The notes under the pieces were generated by a model. That model was not told where the DNA came from. It saw nothing but the letters and a program-made list of their open reading frames with translations, and searched no databases. Positions 40,082 to 50,297 of a DNA stretch of 64,000 bases are shown piece by piece (the stretch's first letter is position 1; every line of letters begins with the position of its first letter). Both the position numbers and the translations under genes were made by a program. The DNA comes from Halorhabdus amylolytica (GTDB lineage: Archaea; Halobacteriota; Halobacteria; Halobacteriales; Haloarculaceae), in contig NZ_SPQG01000002.1 in NCBI RefSeq assembly GCF_004944975.1, positions 104,105-168,104 of the forward strand, read 5' to 3'.

Positions 40082-41242
40082 ATGGACTCTATCATCGACG
40101 ACGCCATGGACGAGGCCGACGAAGACGAGGCACAACCACCGGCCGAGGAGGTCGAGGGGACAACCGAGACGGCGACCGAGGATGTCTCCACGTCGGGACA
40201 GATGACCGACGAGGAGCTGGCCGATGTCGTCGAGGACCTTGAGACGAAGATCACGGTCGTCGGCGCGGGCGGGGCCGGCGGCAACACGGTTACCCGGATG
40301 ATGGAAGAAGGGATTCACGGGGCGAAGCTGGTCGCGGCAAACACTGATGCCCAGCACCTTGCCGACGAGGTCAAGGCCGACACGAAGATTCTCATCGGGA
40401 AGAAACGCACCGGCGGCCGCGGCGCAGGCTCGGTCCCGAAGATCGGTGAGGAGGCCGCCCAGGAGAACATCGAGGACATCCAGCAGTCCATCGACGGCTC
40501 GGACATGGTGTTCGTCACCGCGGGACTTGGCGGCGGCACCGGGACCGGCGCGGCACCCGTCATCGCTCAGGCCGCCCAGGAGGCCGGCGCACTGACCATC
40601 TCGATCGTCACCATTCCCTTTACTGCCGAGGGTGAGCGCCGACGGGCAAACGCCGACGCCGGTCTCGAACGCCTCCGCTCGGTCTCGGACACGGTCATCG
40701 TTGTGCCCAACGATCGCCTGCTCGATTATGCGCCGTCGATGCCCCTACAGGACGCCTTCAAGATCTGTGACCGCGTCCTGATGCGCTCGGTCAAGGGGAT
40801 GACCGAACTGATCACCAAGCCCGGTCTCGTCAACGTCGACTTCGCCGACGTTCGGACCATCATGGAGAACGGCGGCGTCGCGATGATCGGCCTCGGAGAG
40901 TCCGACAGCGACAACAAAGCCCAGGACTCGATCCGGTCGGCACTGCGCTCGCCGCTGCTGGATGTCGAGTTCGATGGTGCGAACAGTGCCCTGGTCAACG
41001 TCGTCGGGGGACCGGACATGTCCATCGAAGAAGCCGAAGGCGTCGTCGAGGAGATCTACGACCGAATCGATCCGGACGCCCGGATCATCTGGGGCGCCTC
41101 TGTCAACCACGAGTACGAGGGCGAGATGGAAACCATGATCGTCGTCACGGGCGTCGAGTCCCCACAGATTTACGGTAAAAGCGAGGCAGAACGCGAGAAG
41201 GCGGCACAACGCGTCGGTGACGATATCGATTACGTGGAGTAA
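40082..41242 (+). CDS. ftsZ1: cell division protein FtsZ (FtsZ1-type)
   Basis: Tubulin-like GTPase forming the division ring. The GTP signature GGGTGTG is at residues 150-156, the N-terminal nucleotide loop is [15 protein letters not shown], and the T7 loop region [15 protein letters not shown] contains the catalytic acids. An acidic, roughly 50-residue N-terminal extension is typical of haloarchaeal FtsZ1. The next conserved haloarchaeal neighbours, secE and nusG, are displaced 4 kb downstream by two chemosensory genes. Confidence 0.95.
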   Translation: MDSIIDDAMDEADEDEAQPPAEEVEGTTETATEDVSTSGQMTDEELADVVEDLETKITVVGAGGAGGNTVTRMMEEGIHGAKLVAANTDAQHLADEVKADTKILIGKKRTGGRGAGSVPKIGEEAAQENIEDIQQSIDGSDMVFVTAGLGGGTGTGAAPVIAQAAQEAGALTISIVTIPFTAEGERRRANADAGLERLRSVSDTVIVVPNDRLLDYAPSMPLQDAFKICDRVLMRSVKGMTELITKPGLVNVDFADVRTIMENGGVAMIGLGESDSDNKAQDSIRSALRSPLLDVEFDGANSALVNVVGGPDMSIEEAEGVVEEIYDRIDPDARIIWGASVNHEYEGEMETMIVVTGVESPQIYGKSEAEREKAAQRVGDDIDYVE

Positions 41243-41403
41243 TATTCTCGATTTCGGTCGACTCCCCTCGACTCGTTTGTCTGTTTGATGGTTTTCATCG
41301 ACCTATCAACGCAGTAGATATATACATAATTTCATGCATTCGTTATCACTAATGAGATCTGCGACAGAGGATATTTGTTGGCACACCACACGATTTTCGA
41401 TAT

Positions 41404-42639
41404 ATGGGAACAACTAGACGAGGATACCTCGGAAGACTGTCTGGCTTGGGAGCGATCGCAGTCTCTTCTGGGTGCCTGGGTCTGCCTTCAGGATCGGGAG
41501 GTACGATCGAATTTGGGGCCTTGGCACCGCTCAGTGGAGATCTCGAAGCATTGGGAAGACACGCGAAACGCACGGTCGAACGAGCCACGAAAGATATCAA
41601 CGACGCCGGAGGAATCAATGGAAACGAGATCGAGTTGACTGTCCTCGATACTGAAGCGGACGTGGAAGTCGCAACCGAACAGTATCAGTCGCTTGTCGAT
41701 CGGGATGTCGTCGGGGTCGTCGGCGGACTCGTCAGTGACGTCTCGATCGCGCTGGCTCCGGAGGCAGCCGGGGACAACATCATGATGGTTAGCTACGCGA
41801 GCACCGCCCCACAACTGTCGACTGCCGGTCAGGCCGACGGGCGAAAGTACTTCGGGCGGACTGTGCCAAACGACGGAAACCAGGCTGCAGTGATGGCGAA
41901 AGTCGTCGATAGTCCGCTATTCATCGACGCGGATTCGGTCGCCTTGCTCAGTATCGATAATTCGTTCGGTGCGGGCCTCGCTAGGTCACTTCAGGACTCG
42001 ATCGATACGTCGATTGTCGCGGACGCTCGCTACGACCCAGGAGCGGAAACGTTCAGCGACACAATCGAAACCGTCTTCGAAAACGACCCGGATGCTGTTG
42101 CCTTCACCAGCGTACCCGGACAGGAGCGTGGGATCCTCGATGCATATGCCCAAACGGACTACGACGTTCCCTGGGTGTTCTCGGCGGGGATGTTCGGCGG
42201 TGACATTCCATCGTACTACGAGGGATTCTACAGTGCGTCGCTTTCTTCGGACCTAACGGATGGGTACTTCGATCTGATTCGGCGACTTTCGGACATCGAC
42301 CAGCTCGAAACCTACGCTGCAAACGCCTACGACGCACTGTTTTTGATGGCCGCTGCAGCCGAGAAGGCCGGTGATGCCAGCGGCCCGGCCATCGCTGAGA
42401 CACTCCGGTCTGTCTCCAGTGGCACGGGCCATACCGTCTCTGTCGGTGACTTCGACCGTGTCAGGTCACTCATCGATGCGGGGAGAGAAATCAACTATCA
42501 GGGAGCGTCCGGCAGCGTCGATCTGACAGCGAATCTGGAGCCGTTGAGTTCGTACCTGGTTCAGCGCGTCACTGACGGGACAGTCGAGTCGTTGGAACTG
42601 CTACAACCCCAGTTCTTCCAATCGGGTGGTGAACAATGA
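41404..42639 (+). CDS. Tat lipoprotein, branched-chain amino acid-type binding protein (BasB-like)
   Basis: 411 aa. Twin-arginine signal [13 protein letters not shown] with a lipobox at SSGC (Cys 24) anchors it outside the membrane. The rest is a type-I periplasmic binding protein of the Leu/Ile/Val family ([52 protein letters not shown]). It overlaps the transducer gene by 4 bp, as expected for a BasB/BasT-like pair that senses amino acids rather than importing them; no permease or ATPase gene is present. Confidence 0.82.
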   Translation: MGTTRRGYLGRLSGLGAIAVSSGCLGLPSGSGGTIEFGALAPLSGDLEALGRHAKRTVERATKDINDAGGINGNEIELTVLDTEADVEVATEQYQSLVDRDVVGVVGGLVSDVSIALAPEAAGDNIMMVSYASTAPQLSTAGQADGRKYFGRTVPNDGNQAAVMAKVVDSPLFIDADSVALLSIDNSFGAGLARSLQDSIDTSIVADARYDPGAETFSDTIETVFENDPDAVAFTSVPGQERGILDAYAQTDYDVPWVFSAGMFGGDIPSYYEGFYSASLSSDLTDGYFDLIRRLSDIDQLETYAANAYDALFLMAAAAEKAGDASGPAIAETLRSVSSGTGHTVSVGDFDRVRSLIDAGREINYQGASGSVDLTANLEPLSSYLVQRVTDGTVESLELLQPQFFQSGGEQ

Positions 42640-45053
42640 GCTCGCTTCGCAAACGATTCGTGGTGGCGATCGAAAGTGCGCTTCCGGACGTTATCAGGCG
42701 TCGCTACGCCGCAAAGTTCGGTGTGCTGTTGCTGGTTGTGGTTGCCGTCCTCGTCGTTGGCGGTGTGGTGATTCACTTCCAGACTGGCGGACTTGTCGAG
42801 TCCCAGACTGAAGAACAGATCCGTGGCGTTGCGGACTCGCAAGCCAATTCGATCTCGAAGTGGGCCGAAACCAAACAGTCAACGACATCGTTCCTTGCAG
42901 ACTCGATCAGCGACCGTTCGGAATCGCTCTCGCGTGTCGATCACCAGCGATGGCTCGAAGGGAAGCTTATCGGATTACCGGCCGACGTCCGGGCGTTGCA
43001 CTACGTGACGACCGCGGAAAGTGAAATCATTGCCAGTACTGATGACGATCTGACCGGGGCGTCGCTTGCCAGTGTCGAGGCGGCATGGACCGACAGTAGC
43101 GGTACAATCGTCACATCCGGTCCGACGGGAACGTCCCCGCCATACGAAAGCGACGGTCAGGATGTCATCGCATTCGTCCAGCCCGTCAGTGAGACGGAGT
43201 CTGTCGTGCTGACCGTGTCTCTTCAAGCGCGGTCTCACGAGTTCACGTCCCCGTTTGCGACCGGAGACGTGAAAGTCGTCAACTCCGACCGAACGATCAT
43301 CCTGGACAACCGAAAGGCATCGATACTCGAACAGTTCGAAGCGACTGGTAACACTGGATCGGAGAGCGTCGATGCCGCGCTCAACGGTGAGACGGGATAC
43401 GAACGCGTCTCCGCGGGTACGGGGATGGACGAAGGCGAGTACGTCATGGCATATACGCCGATCACCGGGACCGAATGGGCCCTTCTCTATCACGTCCCGT
43501 CAGATCGTGCGTTTGCACTGCAATCAGCCGTTACCCGGAACATCGCGTTACTCGTCGCACTGGCTGTCGGTGCGTTGATCCTCGTCGGGGCGACGATCGG
43601 TCGTGGGACTGCACGATCGCTTGCGACTGTTGCCGAAACGGCCGAAGACATCGCGAAAGGTGATATAAACAGTACGCTCCCCGAGACGACTCGTGTCGAC
43701 GAAATGGGCCAGCTATACGACTCCTTCGCGTCGATGCAGGCATACTTGACAACTGCCGCCGAGCAGGCTGACGCGCTTGCAGAGCAGCGGTTCGACGATC
43801 CGGTCCTCGATGAAGATGTCCCCGGTGAATTCGGGCAGGCCCTCGACGAGATGGGGGAAGACATCCAGACGCTGATCACTGATGTCGAGCAAGCACGAGA
43901 CGATGCCGAGGCGGCAAAGGAGGAGGCGGAGTCGATGGCCTCGGCGCTCGAAGCGAAGGCCACCGAGTTCAGTGCCGTGATGGATCGGGCAGCTGCGGGC
44001 GATCTCACTCAGCGGATGGATACCGACAGCGAGTACGAAGCGATGGTTGAGATCGCCGAAAACTTCAACGACATGGTCGCCGAGCTGGAAGCGACCATCG
44101 AGCGTCTCGAAGAGTTCGCCGGGACTGTCGATACGTCGACAGACACGATCTCCGCGAGCACCCGGGAAATCAAGTCCGCAAGCGAACAGGTAAGTCAATC
44201 GGTCCAGCAGATCGCTGAAGGAGCCGATCGACAAAACGAGAACATCCAGCAGGTCTCTCAGGAGATGACCGATCTCTCGGCAACGGTCGAAGAGATCACC
44301 TCATCGACGGACGAAGTCGCAACGAAGTCAAAATCGGCCGTCGAGGCTGGTGAGTCCGGCCGCACGTCCGCACAGCAGGCAGCTACGGAGATCGAGACGA
44401 TCGAACGGAAGTCCGCCGAGACTATCGAGCAAGTCGAGGCTCTCGCGGCAGAGATGGAACGGATCGGTGAAGTCACGACGCTGATCGACGATATCGCCGA
44501 CCAAACGAATATGCTCGCGTTGAACGCCTCGATCGAGGCGAGTCGCGCGGGTGACGCAGGCCAGGGCTTCGAGGTCGTGGCCAACGAGATCAAGACTCTC
44601 GCCGAAGAGACGCAGGAAGCCACCGACGACATCGAGTCGCTGATCGAGACAGTCCAGTCCCGGACAAACGACACGGTGGCAGACATCCGAGAGATGGACG
44701 AAAGCGTCCAGACAGGGAAGGAGACAGTCGAAAACGCGGCGGAGACGCTAACCGACATCGTTCGCCAGATCGAAGAAGCAAACGACGGTGTGCAAGCGAT
44801 CAGTGATGCGACCGACGAACAAGCGGCCTCGACCGAAGAGGTGGTCGCGATGGCCGACGAAGTCGGGTCGATCAGCGAGGAGACGGCCGCCGAAGCCGAA
44901 AACGTGGCTGGAGCTGCCGAAGAGCAAACCGCTTCTATCACGGAAGTATCGGAGCGTATCGAGACGCTCTCCAGCCAAGCGGCCGATCTGAGAGATCTCA
45001 TCAATCAATTCGAAACCGATGATACCAGCGGGACGGGCGAAGACAGACATTAG
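42636..45053 (+). CDS. methyl-accepting chemotaxis transducer (BasT-like)
   Basis: 805 aa. TM1 is at about residues 28-48, an extracellular dCACHE-like sensor domain at about 50-300, TM2 at about 301-321 and HAMP next ([20 protein letters not shown]). A second HAMP-like segment and coiled coils precede the MCP signalling domain with hairpin [20 protein letters not shown] near 645-665. Glu/Gln methylation heptads flank it. The upstream binding-protein gene is translationally coupled, suggesting that the sensor reads ligand through it. Confidence 0.88.
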   Translation: MSSLRKRFVVAIESALPDVIRRRYAAKFGVLLLVVVAVLVVGGVVIHFQTGGLVESQTEEQIRGVADSQANSISKWAETKQSTTSFLADSISDRSESLSRVDHQRWLEGKLIGLPADVRALHYVTTAESEIIASTDDDLTGASLASVEAAWTDSSGTIVTSGPTGTSPPYESDGQDVIAFVQPVSETESVVLTVSLQARSHEFTSPFATGDVKVVNSDRTIILDNRKASILEQFEATGNTGSESVDAALNGETGYERVSAGTGMDEGEYVMAYTPITGTEWALLYHVPSDRAFALQSAVTRNIALLVALAVGALILVGATIGRGTARSLATVAETAEDIAKGDINSTLPETTRVDEMGQLYDSFASMQAYLTTAAEQADALAEQRFDDPVLDEDVPGEFGQALDEMGEDIQTLITDVEQARDDAEAAKEEAESMASALEAKATEFSAVMDRAAAGDLTQRMDTDSEYEAMVEIAENFNDMVAELEATIERLEEFAGTVDTSTDTISASTREIKSASEQVSQSVQQIAEGADRQNENIQQVSQEMTDLSATVEEITSSTDEVATKSKSAVEAGESGRTSAQQAATEIETIERKSAETIEQVEALAAEMERIGEVTTLIDDIADQTNMLALNASIEASRAGDAGQGFEVVANEIKTLAEETQEATDDIESLIETVQSRTNDTVADIREMDESVQTGKETVENAAETLTDIVRQIEEANDGVQAISDATDEQAASTEEVVAMADEVGSISEETAAEAENVAGAAEEQTASITEVSERIETLSSQAADLRDLINQFETDDTSGTGEDRH

Positions 45054-45206
45054 ATTTCGATCGGAACTGTCTCGACAGATAAGTCGTCATCTTTCGACGA
45101 GTTAGTTCGGTCGCTGTTTCGCTCGTTTCAATCGCTGGGCGAGCTTCGATCCGTCTCGGCAATTGTCCTCTTGATCAGTACACTGACTAATCTTCGTCGC
45201 GCACCA

Positions 45207-45218
45207 CAATATAGAAAA
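45207..45218 (+). promoter_or_regulatory. TATA-like promoter of secE-nusG
   Basis: AATATAGAAAA is centred about 29 nt before the secE ATG, so secE-nusG appears to have its own promoter downstream of the inserted chemosensory genes. Confidence 0.45.
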
Positions 45219-45240
45219 GCCATCAGTGGATACATCTGCT

Positions 45241-45414
45241 ATGGACGTACCCTACGATCTCACGTCGTACGTGCGGGTGCTGAAGCTCGCAAGCACCCCG
45301 TCCTGGCAGGAGTTCAGCCAGGTCGCGAAGATTGCGGGCGCGGGTATCCTGCTGGTCGGGCTGCTCGGGTTCCTCATCTTCGTCGTCATGACGTTCGTGC
45401 CGGGTGGTGTCTGA
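45241..45414 (+). CDS. secE: preprotein translocase subunit SecE
   Basis: 57 aa single-pass protein of the Sec61-gamma/SecE type that clamps SecY. The amphipathic N-terminus YDLTSYVRVLKLASTPSWQE precedes one transmembrane helix at about residues 31-52. The ATG at 45241 is preferred over one upstream because the TATA box spacing fits. nusG follows after one base, the normal archaeal secE-nusG arrangement. Confidence 0.9.
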   Translation: MDVPYDLTSYVRVLKLASTPSWQEFSQVAKIAGAGILLVGLLGFLIFVVMTFVPGGV

Positions 45415-45415
45415 G

Positions 45416-45853
45416 ATGGGGATCTACGCCGTCAAAACCACAGCTAGCCAGGAGCGCACCGTCGCGGACATGATCATCAACCGCGAGGAGGAATCGGTCC
45501 ACGCCGCGCTGGCTCCTGACAGTCTGACCTCCTACGTCATGGTCGAGGCCGACGACGCCTCGGTATTCGAGCGTATCCTCGACGAAATCCCTCACGCTAA
45601 CGGTGTCGTCCAGGGAGAGTCTTCGATCAAGGAGGTCGAGCACTTCCTCTCGCCGAAACCCGATGTCGAGGGGATCGCCGAGGGTGACATCGTCGAACTC
45701 GTCGCCGGCCCGTTCAAGGGCGAGAAAGCCCAGGTCCAGCGCATCGACGAAGGCAAAGACCAGGTCACGGTCGAACTCTACGAAGCGACGGTCCCGATTC
45801 CCGTAACGGTTCGTGGGGACCAGATTCGGGTGCTGGATAGCGAGGAACGATAG
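45416..45853 (+). CDS. spt5: transcription elongation factor Spt5/NusG
   Basis: 145 aa. The NGN domain (GIYAVKTTASQERTVADMI) binds the RNA polymerase clamp, and the C-terminal KOW domain is seen in GDIVELVAGPFKGEKAQVQR. The last codons (GATAGCGAGGAACGA) double as the left arm of a hairpin that is copied downstream. Confidence 0.93.
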   Translation: MGIYAVKTTASQERTVADMIINREEESVHAALAPDSLTSYVMVEADDASVFERILDEIPHANGVVQGESSIKEVEHFLSPKPDVEGIAEGDIVELVAGPFKGEKAQVQRIDEGKDQVTVELYEATVPIPVTVRGDQIRVLDSEER

Positions 45854-45982
45854 TTCCTCGGACCACGTGAACGGATAGCGAGGAGCGTTGAGCGTAGCGA
45901 AACGCTCCTCGAAGAAATCGAACGGCGAGCGGAGCGAGCCGTGAGATAGCGAGGAGCGTTGAACGGAGTGAACCGCTCCTCG
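45841..45982. repeat. tandem hairpin repeats copied from the nusG 3' end
   Basis: A perfect 8-bp stem CGAGGAAC/GTTCCTCG (45841-45860) spans the nusG stop codon. Two 38-bp units follow at 45874-45911 and 45945-45982. Both start GATAGCGAGGAGCGTTGA and end GCTCCTCG, and each forms a 9- to 11-bp stem. The GATAGCGAGGA core thus occurs three times in about 150 bp. Confidence 0.75.
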
Positions 45983-46332
45983 GGAAGCGCGAACGGTTTG
46001 GCCCGTCAAGTGGATCGAGGCCGGTTTTTTCGTCCACGTTTTTGCGTGAGTGGTCGTGAGCACAGCGAGACGTGACCGACGGGAGCGTCTCGGAAGGCCC
46101 GAACGGCGATAGCGCGGAACTCCGTTCCACGGACCGTTCGAGCGGGCCTTGCGCGGCGCGACGCGCCGCGAAGCCGAGGCGGTGAAACCGCCTCGCAGCC
46201 CGCGAGAAGAAGCCGTGAGGGGAGCGAACGACCCGAATGGAAAAGGTGGTCACAGGAACACGTTGGGACGCTGGAGAGACTAATCGAGAGCCTCGAAGAG
46301 TGATTGGCTGGGGACTGTTCGCGGTGTGGTCC
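45983..46332. other. repeat-rich intergenic region, no gene
   Basis: More short inverted repeats follow, for example CGCGGCGCGACGCGCCGCG around 46153-46171 and GAGGCGGTGAAACCGCCTC near 46177-46195. A long minus-strand frame across the block is Arg/Ser-rich and contains the palindromes, so it is rejected as a gene. Confidence 0.5.
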
Positions 46333-46818
46333 CTATTCGCCGTCCCAGAACCCGACCCCGTCCTCCAGGCGGAAGAATTCGCTGATCGTTCGCTCGTCGG
46401 GGTCGCCACCCGGCGGGTCGCCCGCAGTGACGCCGACTTTTTCCGAGTCGGGATAGCCCATCACGTCCGGGTCGTCCATCGTCGAGACGACCAGATAGCG
46501 CAGGACTCCTTCCGAATCGTTGATCACCTGGTGGGCGCTGTTCTCGCCCGCGGGCAGCGCGACGTAGTCGCCGGCTTCTAGGGCGTCTTGCTCGCCGTCG
46601 AGCCGGATCGTCCCTTCGCCGTCGAGAACGTAGATCGCCTCTTCGTTGCCCGTATGGTAGTGGTACGGCCAGGCGGTTCGTTCGGCGGGGAGTTCATAGA
46701 GGCTGGCCCCCAGTCGCTGGCCGCCGGCCGCATCGCCCAACTGCTTGCGCTTGATGTGGGTGTCCTCGCGTTCCGTCTCGGTCCACTCGAGGTCGTCGGC
46801 GTTGACGATCCGCTCCAT
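46333..46818 (-). CDS. cupin domain protein
   Basis: 161 aa single-domain cupin. Metal-site motif 1 is YHYHTGNEEAIYVLDGEGTI (two His and a Glu); motif 2 is GDYVALPAGENSAHQVIND with the third His. The C-terminal extension DPDVMGYPDSEKVGVTAG is typical of the cupin subfamily that resembles sugar-binding or isomerase-like proteins. No pathway context is seen in adjacent genes. Confidence 0.82.
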   Translation of the reverse strand: MERIVNADDLEWTETEREDTHIKRKQLGDAAGGQRLGASLYELPAERTAWPYHYHTGNEEAIYVLDGEGTIRLDGEQDALEAGDYVALPAGENSAHQVINDSEGVLRYLVVSTMDDPDVMGYPDSEKVGVTAGDPPGGDPDERTISEFFRLEDGVGFWDGE

Positions 46819-46912
46819 ACCAGACGGTCAGCGGGCGACACCAAAAGCGTGGGTGGCCATCAAGAACGCAGACTGATCACGCCGTCAAGCGTCCGCGCGT
46901 GAGCGCGGTTCG

Positions 46913-46985
46913 CCGGACGCGGCGACGCCGCGTCCGGGTGTTTTTGGCCGAGCTTTTTGCGAGGAGGGTCGCCCTGCGACCCTCC
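46913..46985. repeat. two strong hairpins between the cupin and PP-loop genes
   Basis: The first has a 12-bp stem CCGGACGCGGCG with its inverse (46913-46937, one-base loop), followed by TTTTT at 46941-46945. The second has a 9-bp stem GGAGGGTCG/CGACCCTCC at 46963-46985. The T-run direction is plus-strand, which does not match either flanking minus-strand gene. Confidence 0.55.
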
Positions 46986-47002
46986 GAAGTAAAAGGTCGT
47001 TC

Positions 47003-47980
47003 TTACATGTAGCCCAGGTCGCGCAGGCGTTCCATCAGGTCTTCCTTGTCCTGGGCGCGGCCGGCACGTTCGGTCGTGTTGGCCATGTCCTGGAGCCAGG
47101 CGGGTTCTTCGGCGGACTTGTCCGTACTGACCTGACTCCCGAGCGACCGGAAGCCGGCGAAGTACTTTGGCGAGACCGGAACGTCCTCCTTCTCGACGCC
47201 TTCAGGCAGGTCGTCCTGACCCTGCGGGACGTAGCCTTCCTCCGGAAATCCTTCGACCGTGTCCGGCACGACGAAGTTCCAGAAGGTTTCCCAGACGTCC
47301 GGTTCGGCGAATTGGAGGATCGGCTGGATCCGGTCGTGGGGTGGGTAGATGTCGGGGTCGTGACGCGAGCTGAAGAACGTCTCGTCGGCGCGGGCCTCCT
47401 GTTCGTCCCAGCGGACACCGCTGAGAATGCCGTCGACGTCGTGCTCTTCGATGGCGTCGTTCAGGGCGACGGTCTTCAGCAGGTGGTTGCCAACGTACGT
47501 GTCGAGCAGGAACGGGAACGTGTCTTCTTCGTATTCGAGGATGTTCCGGATGTGGTGCTGGTTGTGCTCGCTGAGGGCGTCAACAGGGATGTCGTCGCCG
47601 GGTTCGAGGCCGTTCTCATCGACGTAGTCGCCGACATCGGTGTTGCGCGCCCAGATCACTTCCAGGTCCCATTCGTCGGCCCAGTGCTCGACGAACTCGA
47701 TGAGTTCCTCGAAGTGTTGGTAGTGGTCGATAAACACGACCGGCGGGACCTCCAGATCGAAGCGGTCTGCGACCTCCTTGACGAAGTAAAGCGTCAGCGT
47801 CGAGTCCTTTCCGCCCGTCCACATTACGACCGGATTGTCGTACTGCTCGAGGCCCTTTTTCGTGACCTCGATGGCCTTCTCGATCTTGTGTTCGGTACTG
47901 GGGTAATCGTCCGGCTGCTCGCCCTCGCCGTCGGTGTAATCGACATCGAGGTACTCGGGGAACTCCACTGCGCTCGTCAT
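47003..47980 (-). CDS. PAPS reductase-family PP-loop protein
   Basis: 325 aa with the ATP-pyrophosphatase P-loop WTGGKDST at residues 54-61, followed by VVFIDHYQHFEELIEFVEHW as in PAPS reductase/CysD relatives. It has an unusually acidic middle and SRHDPDIYPPHDRIQPILQF near the C-terminus. The family splits AMP from an adenylated substrate. No CysN or sulfite reductase gene is nearby, so a role in sulfate reduction cannot be claimed. It may serve sulfur-related or other adenylation chemistry. Confidence 0.75.
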   Translation of the reverse strand: MTSAVEFPEYLDVDYTDGEGEQPDDYPSTEHKIEKAIEVTKKGLEQYDNPVVMWTGGKDSTLTLYFVKEVADRFDLEVPPVVFIDHYQHFEELIEFVEHWADEWDLEVIWARNTDVGDYVDENGLEPGDDIPVDALSEHNQHHIRNILEYEEDTFPFLLDTYVGNHLLKTVALNDAIEEHDVDGILSGVRWDEQEARADETFFSSRHDPDIYPPHDRIQPILQFAEPDVWETFWNFVVPDTVEGFPEEGYVPQGQDDLPEGVEKEDVPVSPKYFAGFRSLGSQVSTDKSAEEPAWLQDMANTTERAGRAQDKEDLMERLRDLGYM

Positions 47981-48050
47981 GAGTGTAATGAGATATAATT
48001 AGAACGTAATTGAGTCTTTCGGACTCCGTGGACAGCAGACGACGTGCGTC

Positions 48051-48632
48051 TCAGCGGATGAACTCGTTGTCCCGCCAGTCGACGGTGTCCTCACCGCGGT
48101 CCTCGGCGGGATCCTCGGTGACGTTGATCGAGGCCGGCGTCCGCTCGCCGTCCTCGATCCGGACGGCCTGCAGTTCCTCGTCGATCGCGACGATCGCGGT
48201 GAGTGTCCCCTTCTCGGCGATCTCGGCGACGTTACAGAGGACTTCGAACATCGGGAACTGCAGGGTCGTGTTCTGGAGAACGGTCTCGCGGTCGCCCTTG
48301 AAGCAGGCGTACTCGACGAGTTCCGACTCGATCTCTTCCTCTTCTTCCTCGGTCAGTGCACCCCACTGGCCGCCACCGCCCCCGGCGTGTGGCGGCTCGG
48401 GTTCCTCTTCGTAGACCCGGTTTTCCGTCACACTGGCCTTGAGCTGGGCCGTCGGCGTGTACTTGCTGATCGAGCCGTCTGTGGCGACGGCACTCAGTAT
48501 CAGCGTGTTATTCCGTCGTGTGATGTCGACGTCCTCGATCTCGGGAGGCAAGTCCGGCTCCTCGAAGTGATCGTAGACGTCTTCGAGTGGCAATTCGAGC
48601 GTCGAATGGAGTCTGTATACGCGGCTCGTCAT
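48051..48632 (-). CDS. DUF7110-like haloarchaeal protein
   Basis: 193 aa starting MTSRVYRLHSTLELPLEDVY. Conserved-looking segments are DITRRNNTLILSAVA, ISKYTPTAQLKASVTENRVY and ELVYACFKGDRETVLQ-type (here EYACFKGDRETVLQNTTLQF). A Gly/Glu-rich linker separates the two halves. I recall this as the halobacterial DUF7110 family; function is unknown. The ATG at 48632 gives the conserved N-terminus. Confidence 0.7.
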   Translation of the reverse strand: MTSRVYRLHSTLELPLEDVYDHFEEPDLPPEIEDVDITRRNNTLILSAVATDGSISKYTPTAQLKASVTENRVYEEEPEPPHAGGGGGQWGALTEEEEEEIESELVEYACFKGDRETVLQNTTLQFPMFEVLCNVAEIAEKGTLTAIVAIDEELQAVRIEDGERTPASINVTEDPAEDRGEDTVDWRDNEFIR

Positions 48633-48875
48633 GGTTGGAACAGGGGGCGGGGCCATCTCGCGCGGCGGTCGAGTGACACCAGTGATCACTTCTACGTAGG
48701 TGCCCAGGCCATATAGGGCCTGCCCTTTCGGCCGTCTTCGGGAACCGTTCGTTTCCACCGGCGACTCCCCGAGCAATCCCGCGACCGAGTCGGGATAATC
48801 CCTTTCGTCAACCACGCTCAGATTGTTCCGCGACCAGGTCCAAACGGTTTTCTTCGCGCCGGCCCGTCCTCACGT

Positions 48876-50273
48876 ATGAGCACGCACGTAGCTATCGTCG
48901 GTGCGTACGGCAGCGCCGGCTCCGCCGTGGCGGGCGAACTGGCCGACGATCCGGACATCGAATTGACGTTGATCGACGACGGCGATCCCGGCGGCGGCCT
49001 CTGTATCCTTCGGGGCTGTATGCCCTCGAAGGAGGTACTCTCGGCGGCCCAACACCGCTTCGCCGCGAGACACGATCCGCGACTCCGTGGCGACGCACAC
49101 GACGTGGATCTCGAAGCCGTCGTCGAGCGCAAGAACGGACACACCTCGAACTGGGCAAAACACCGCCGCGATTCGATCGCCGACCTGGCCGAACGCGAAA
49201 CTGTCGAATTCATCCACGACACCGCACGGTTCGTCGACGACCGGGTCCTCGAAATAGACGACCGACGGATCGAACCCGATTATGTCGTGATCGCGACGGG
49301 ATCGAACGTCGCGATTCCGCCCATCCCCGGCATCGAGGACGTGCCGGTACAGACGAGTGCGGACGTCCTCGATCGCACCGAGTTCGGTGACTCGGGTATC
49401 GCGCTCGGTCTTGGGTACATCGGCCTGGAACTCGTCCCGTATCTGACTGAGGCTGCCGGCATGGATCTCACGGTCGTCGAGGCACTCCCCGAAGTGCTCG
49501 GCGAGGCCGACGCACCCTTCGGCGAGGAACTGCTCGCCTATTACCGCGAGCACTTCGATGTCGATGTCCTGCTCGACGCTGAAGGCGAGTCCGTCGAACG
49601 GACCGACGACGGCGTCCGTATGGATGTCGACGTCGGTAGCGAGACGCGGACGCTCGAAGCCGACGAGGTGTTCGCGTTCACCGGCCGCGAGCCGGCTCTC
49701 GATCGACTTGGGATCGAGAACACGTCGTTACAGCCCGGCGACGACTGGGTCGCCGATACGATGCAAGCTGTCGCGGACGACCGGGTGTTCGTCGTCGGCG
49801 ACGTCAACAGTCGGGAACCGATCCTCCACGTCGCCAAGGAGGAAGGGTTCACCGCCGCCGAGAACGTCCGCCGACACCGGGACGGCGATCCTCTCGAGGA
49901 GTACGACAACGTTCACCATCACGTTATGTTCTCCGGGCTCGGCGTCCTGCCGTTCGCACGCGTCGGGCACTCTGTGGAGTCGGCTGCGACCGCCGATCTG
50001 GATTTCGTCACCGCCACGCGGGAGGCGTCGAGCGACGGTGTCTTCAAGACCAAGAACGTTGCAGACGGCCTCGCCCGGCTCGTCGTCGGGACAGACGGCA
50101 CCGTGCTGGGCTATCAGGGCCTCCACTATCACGCCGACGTGATGGCCAAGACGATGCAACTCGCTGTCGAGATGGAGCTTGACGTCCGGGAAATCCCCGA
50201 CCGCGCCTACCATCCGACGACGCCCGAGATTCTCGATGGATTAGTCCGGGACGCGGCGGCAAAACTCGACTAG
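48876..50273 (+). CDS. FAD-dependent disulfide oxidoreductase (dihydrolipoyl dehydrogenase-like)
   Basis: 465 aa class-I pyridine nucleotide-disulfide oxidoreductase. FAD site VAIVGAYGSAGSAV is N-terminal; redox Cys pair C43/C48 in GGLCILRGCMPSK is intact; the NAD site is IALGLGYIGLELVP; the FAD/ribityl block is RVFVVGDVN; the C-terminal block YHPTTPEI contributes the His-Glu pair. The length is normal. No lipoyl-complex genes are near, so the partner (lipoamide, mercury, glutathione-like thiol) is uncertain. Confidence 0.82.
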   Translation: MSTHVAIVGAYGSAGSAVAGELADDPDIELTLIDDGDPGGGLCILRGCMPSKEVLSAAQHRFAARHDPRLRGDAHDVDLEAVVERKNGHTSNWAKHRRDSIADLAERETVEFIHDTARFVDDRVLEIDDRRIEPDYVVIATGSNVAIPPIPGIEDVPVQTSADVLDRTEFGDSGIALGLGYIGLELVPYLTEAAGMDLTVVEALPEVLGEADAPFGEELLAYYREHFDVDVLLDAEGESVERTDDGVRMDVDVGSETRTLEADEVFAFTGREPALDRLGIENTSLQPGDDWVADTMQAVADDRVFVVGDVNSREPILHVAKEEGFTAAENVRRHRDGDPLEEYDNVHHHVMFSGLGVLPFARVGHSVESAATADLDFVTATREASSDGVFKTKNVADGLARLVVGTDGTVLGYQGLHYHADVMAKTMQLAVEMELDVREIPDRAYHPTTPEILDGLVRDAAAKLD

Positions 50274-50297
50274 TGCGTCCGCCTGAACGCTGTCGCG

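Noticed and set aside
45765..46409. 214-codon minus-strand frame
   Set aside because: It runs antisense to nusG and through stacked palindromes, has Arg/Ser-rich composition and no domain.
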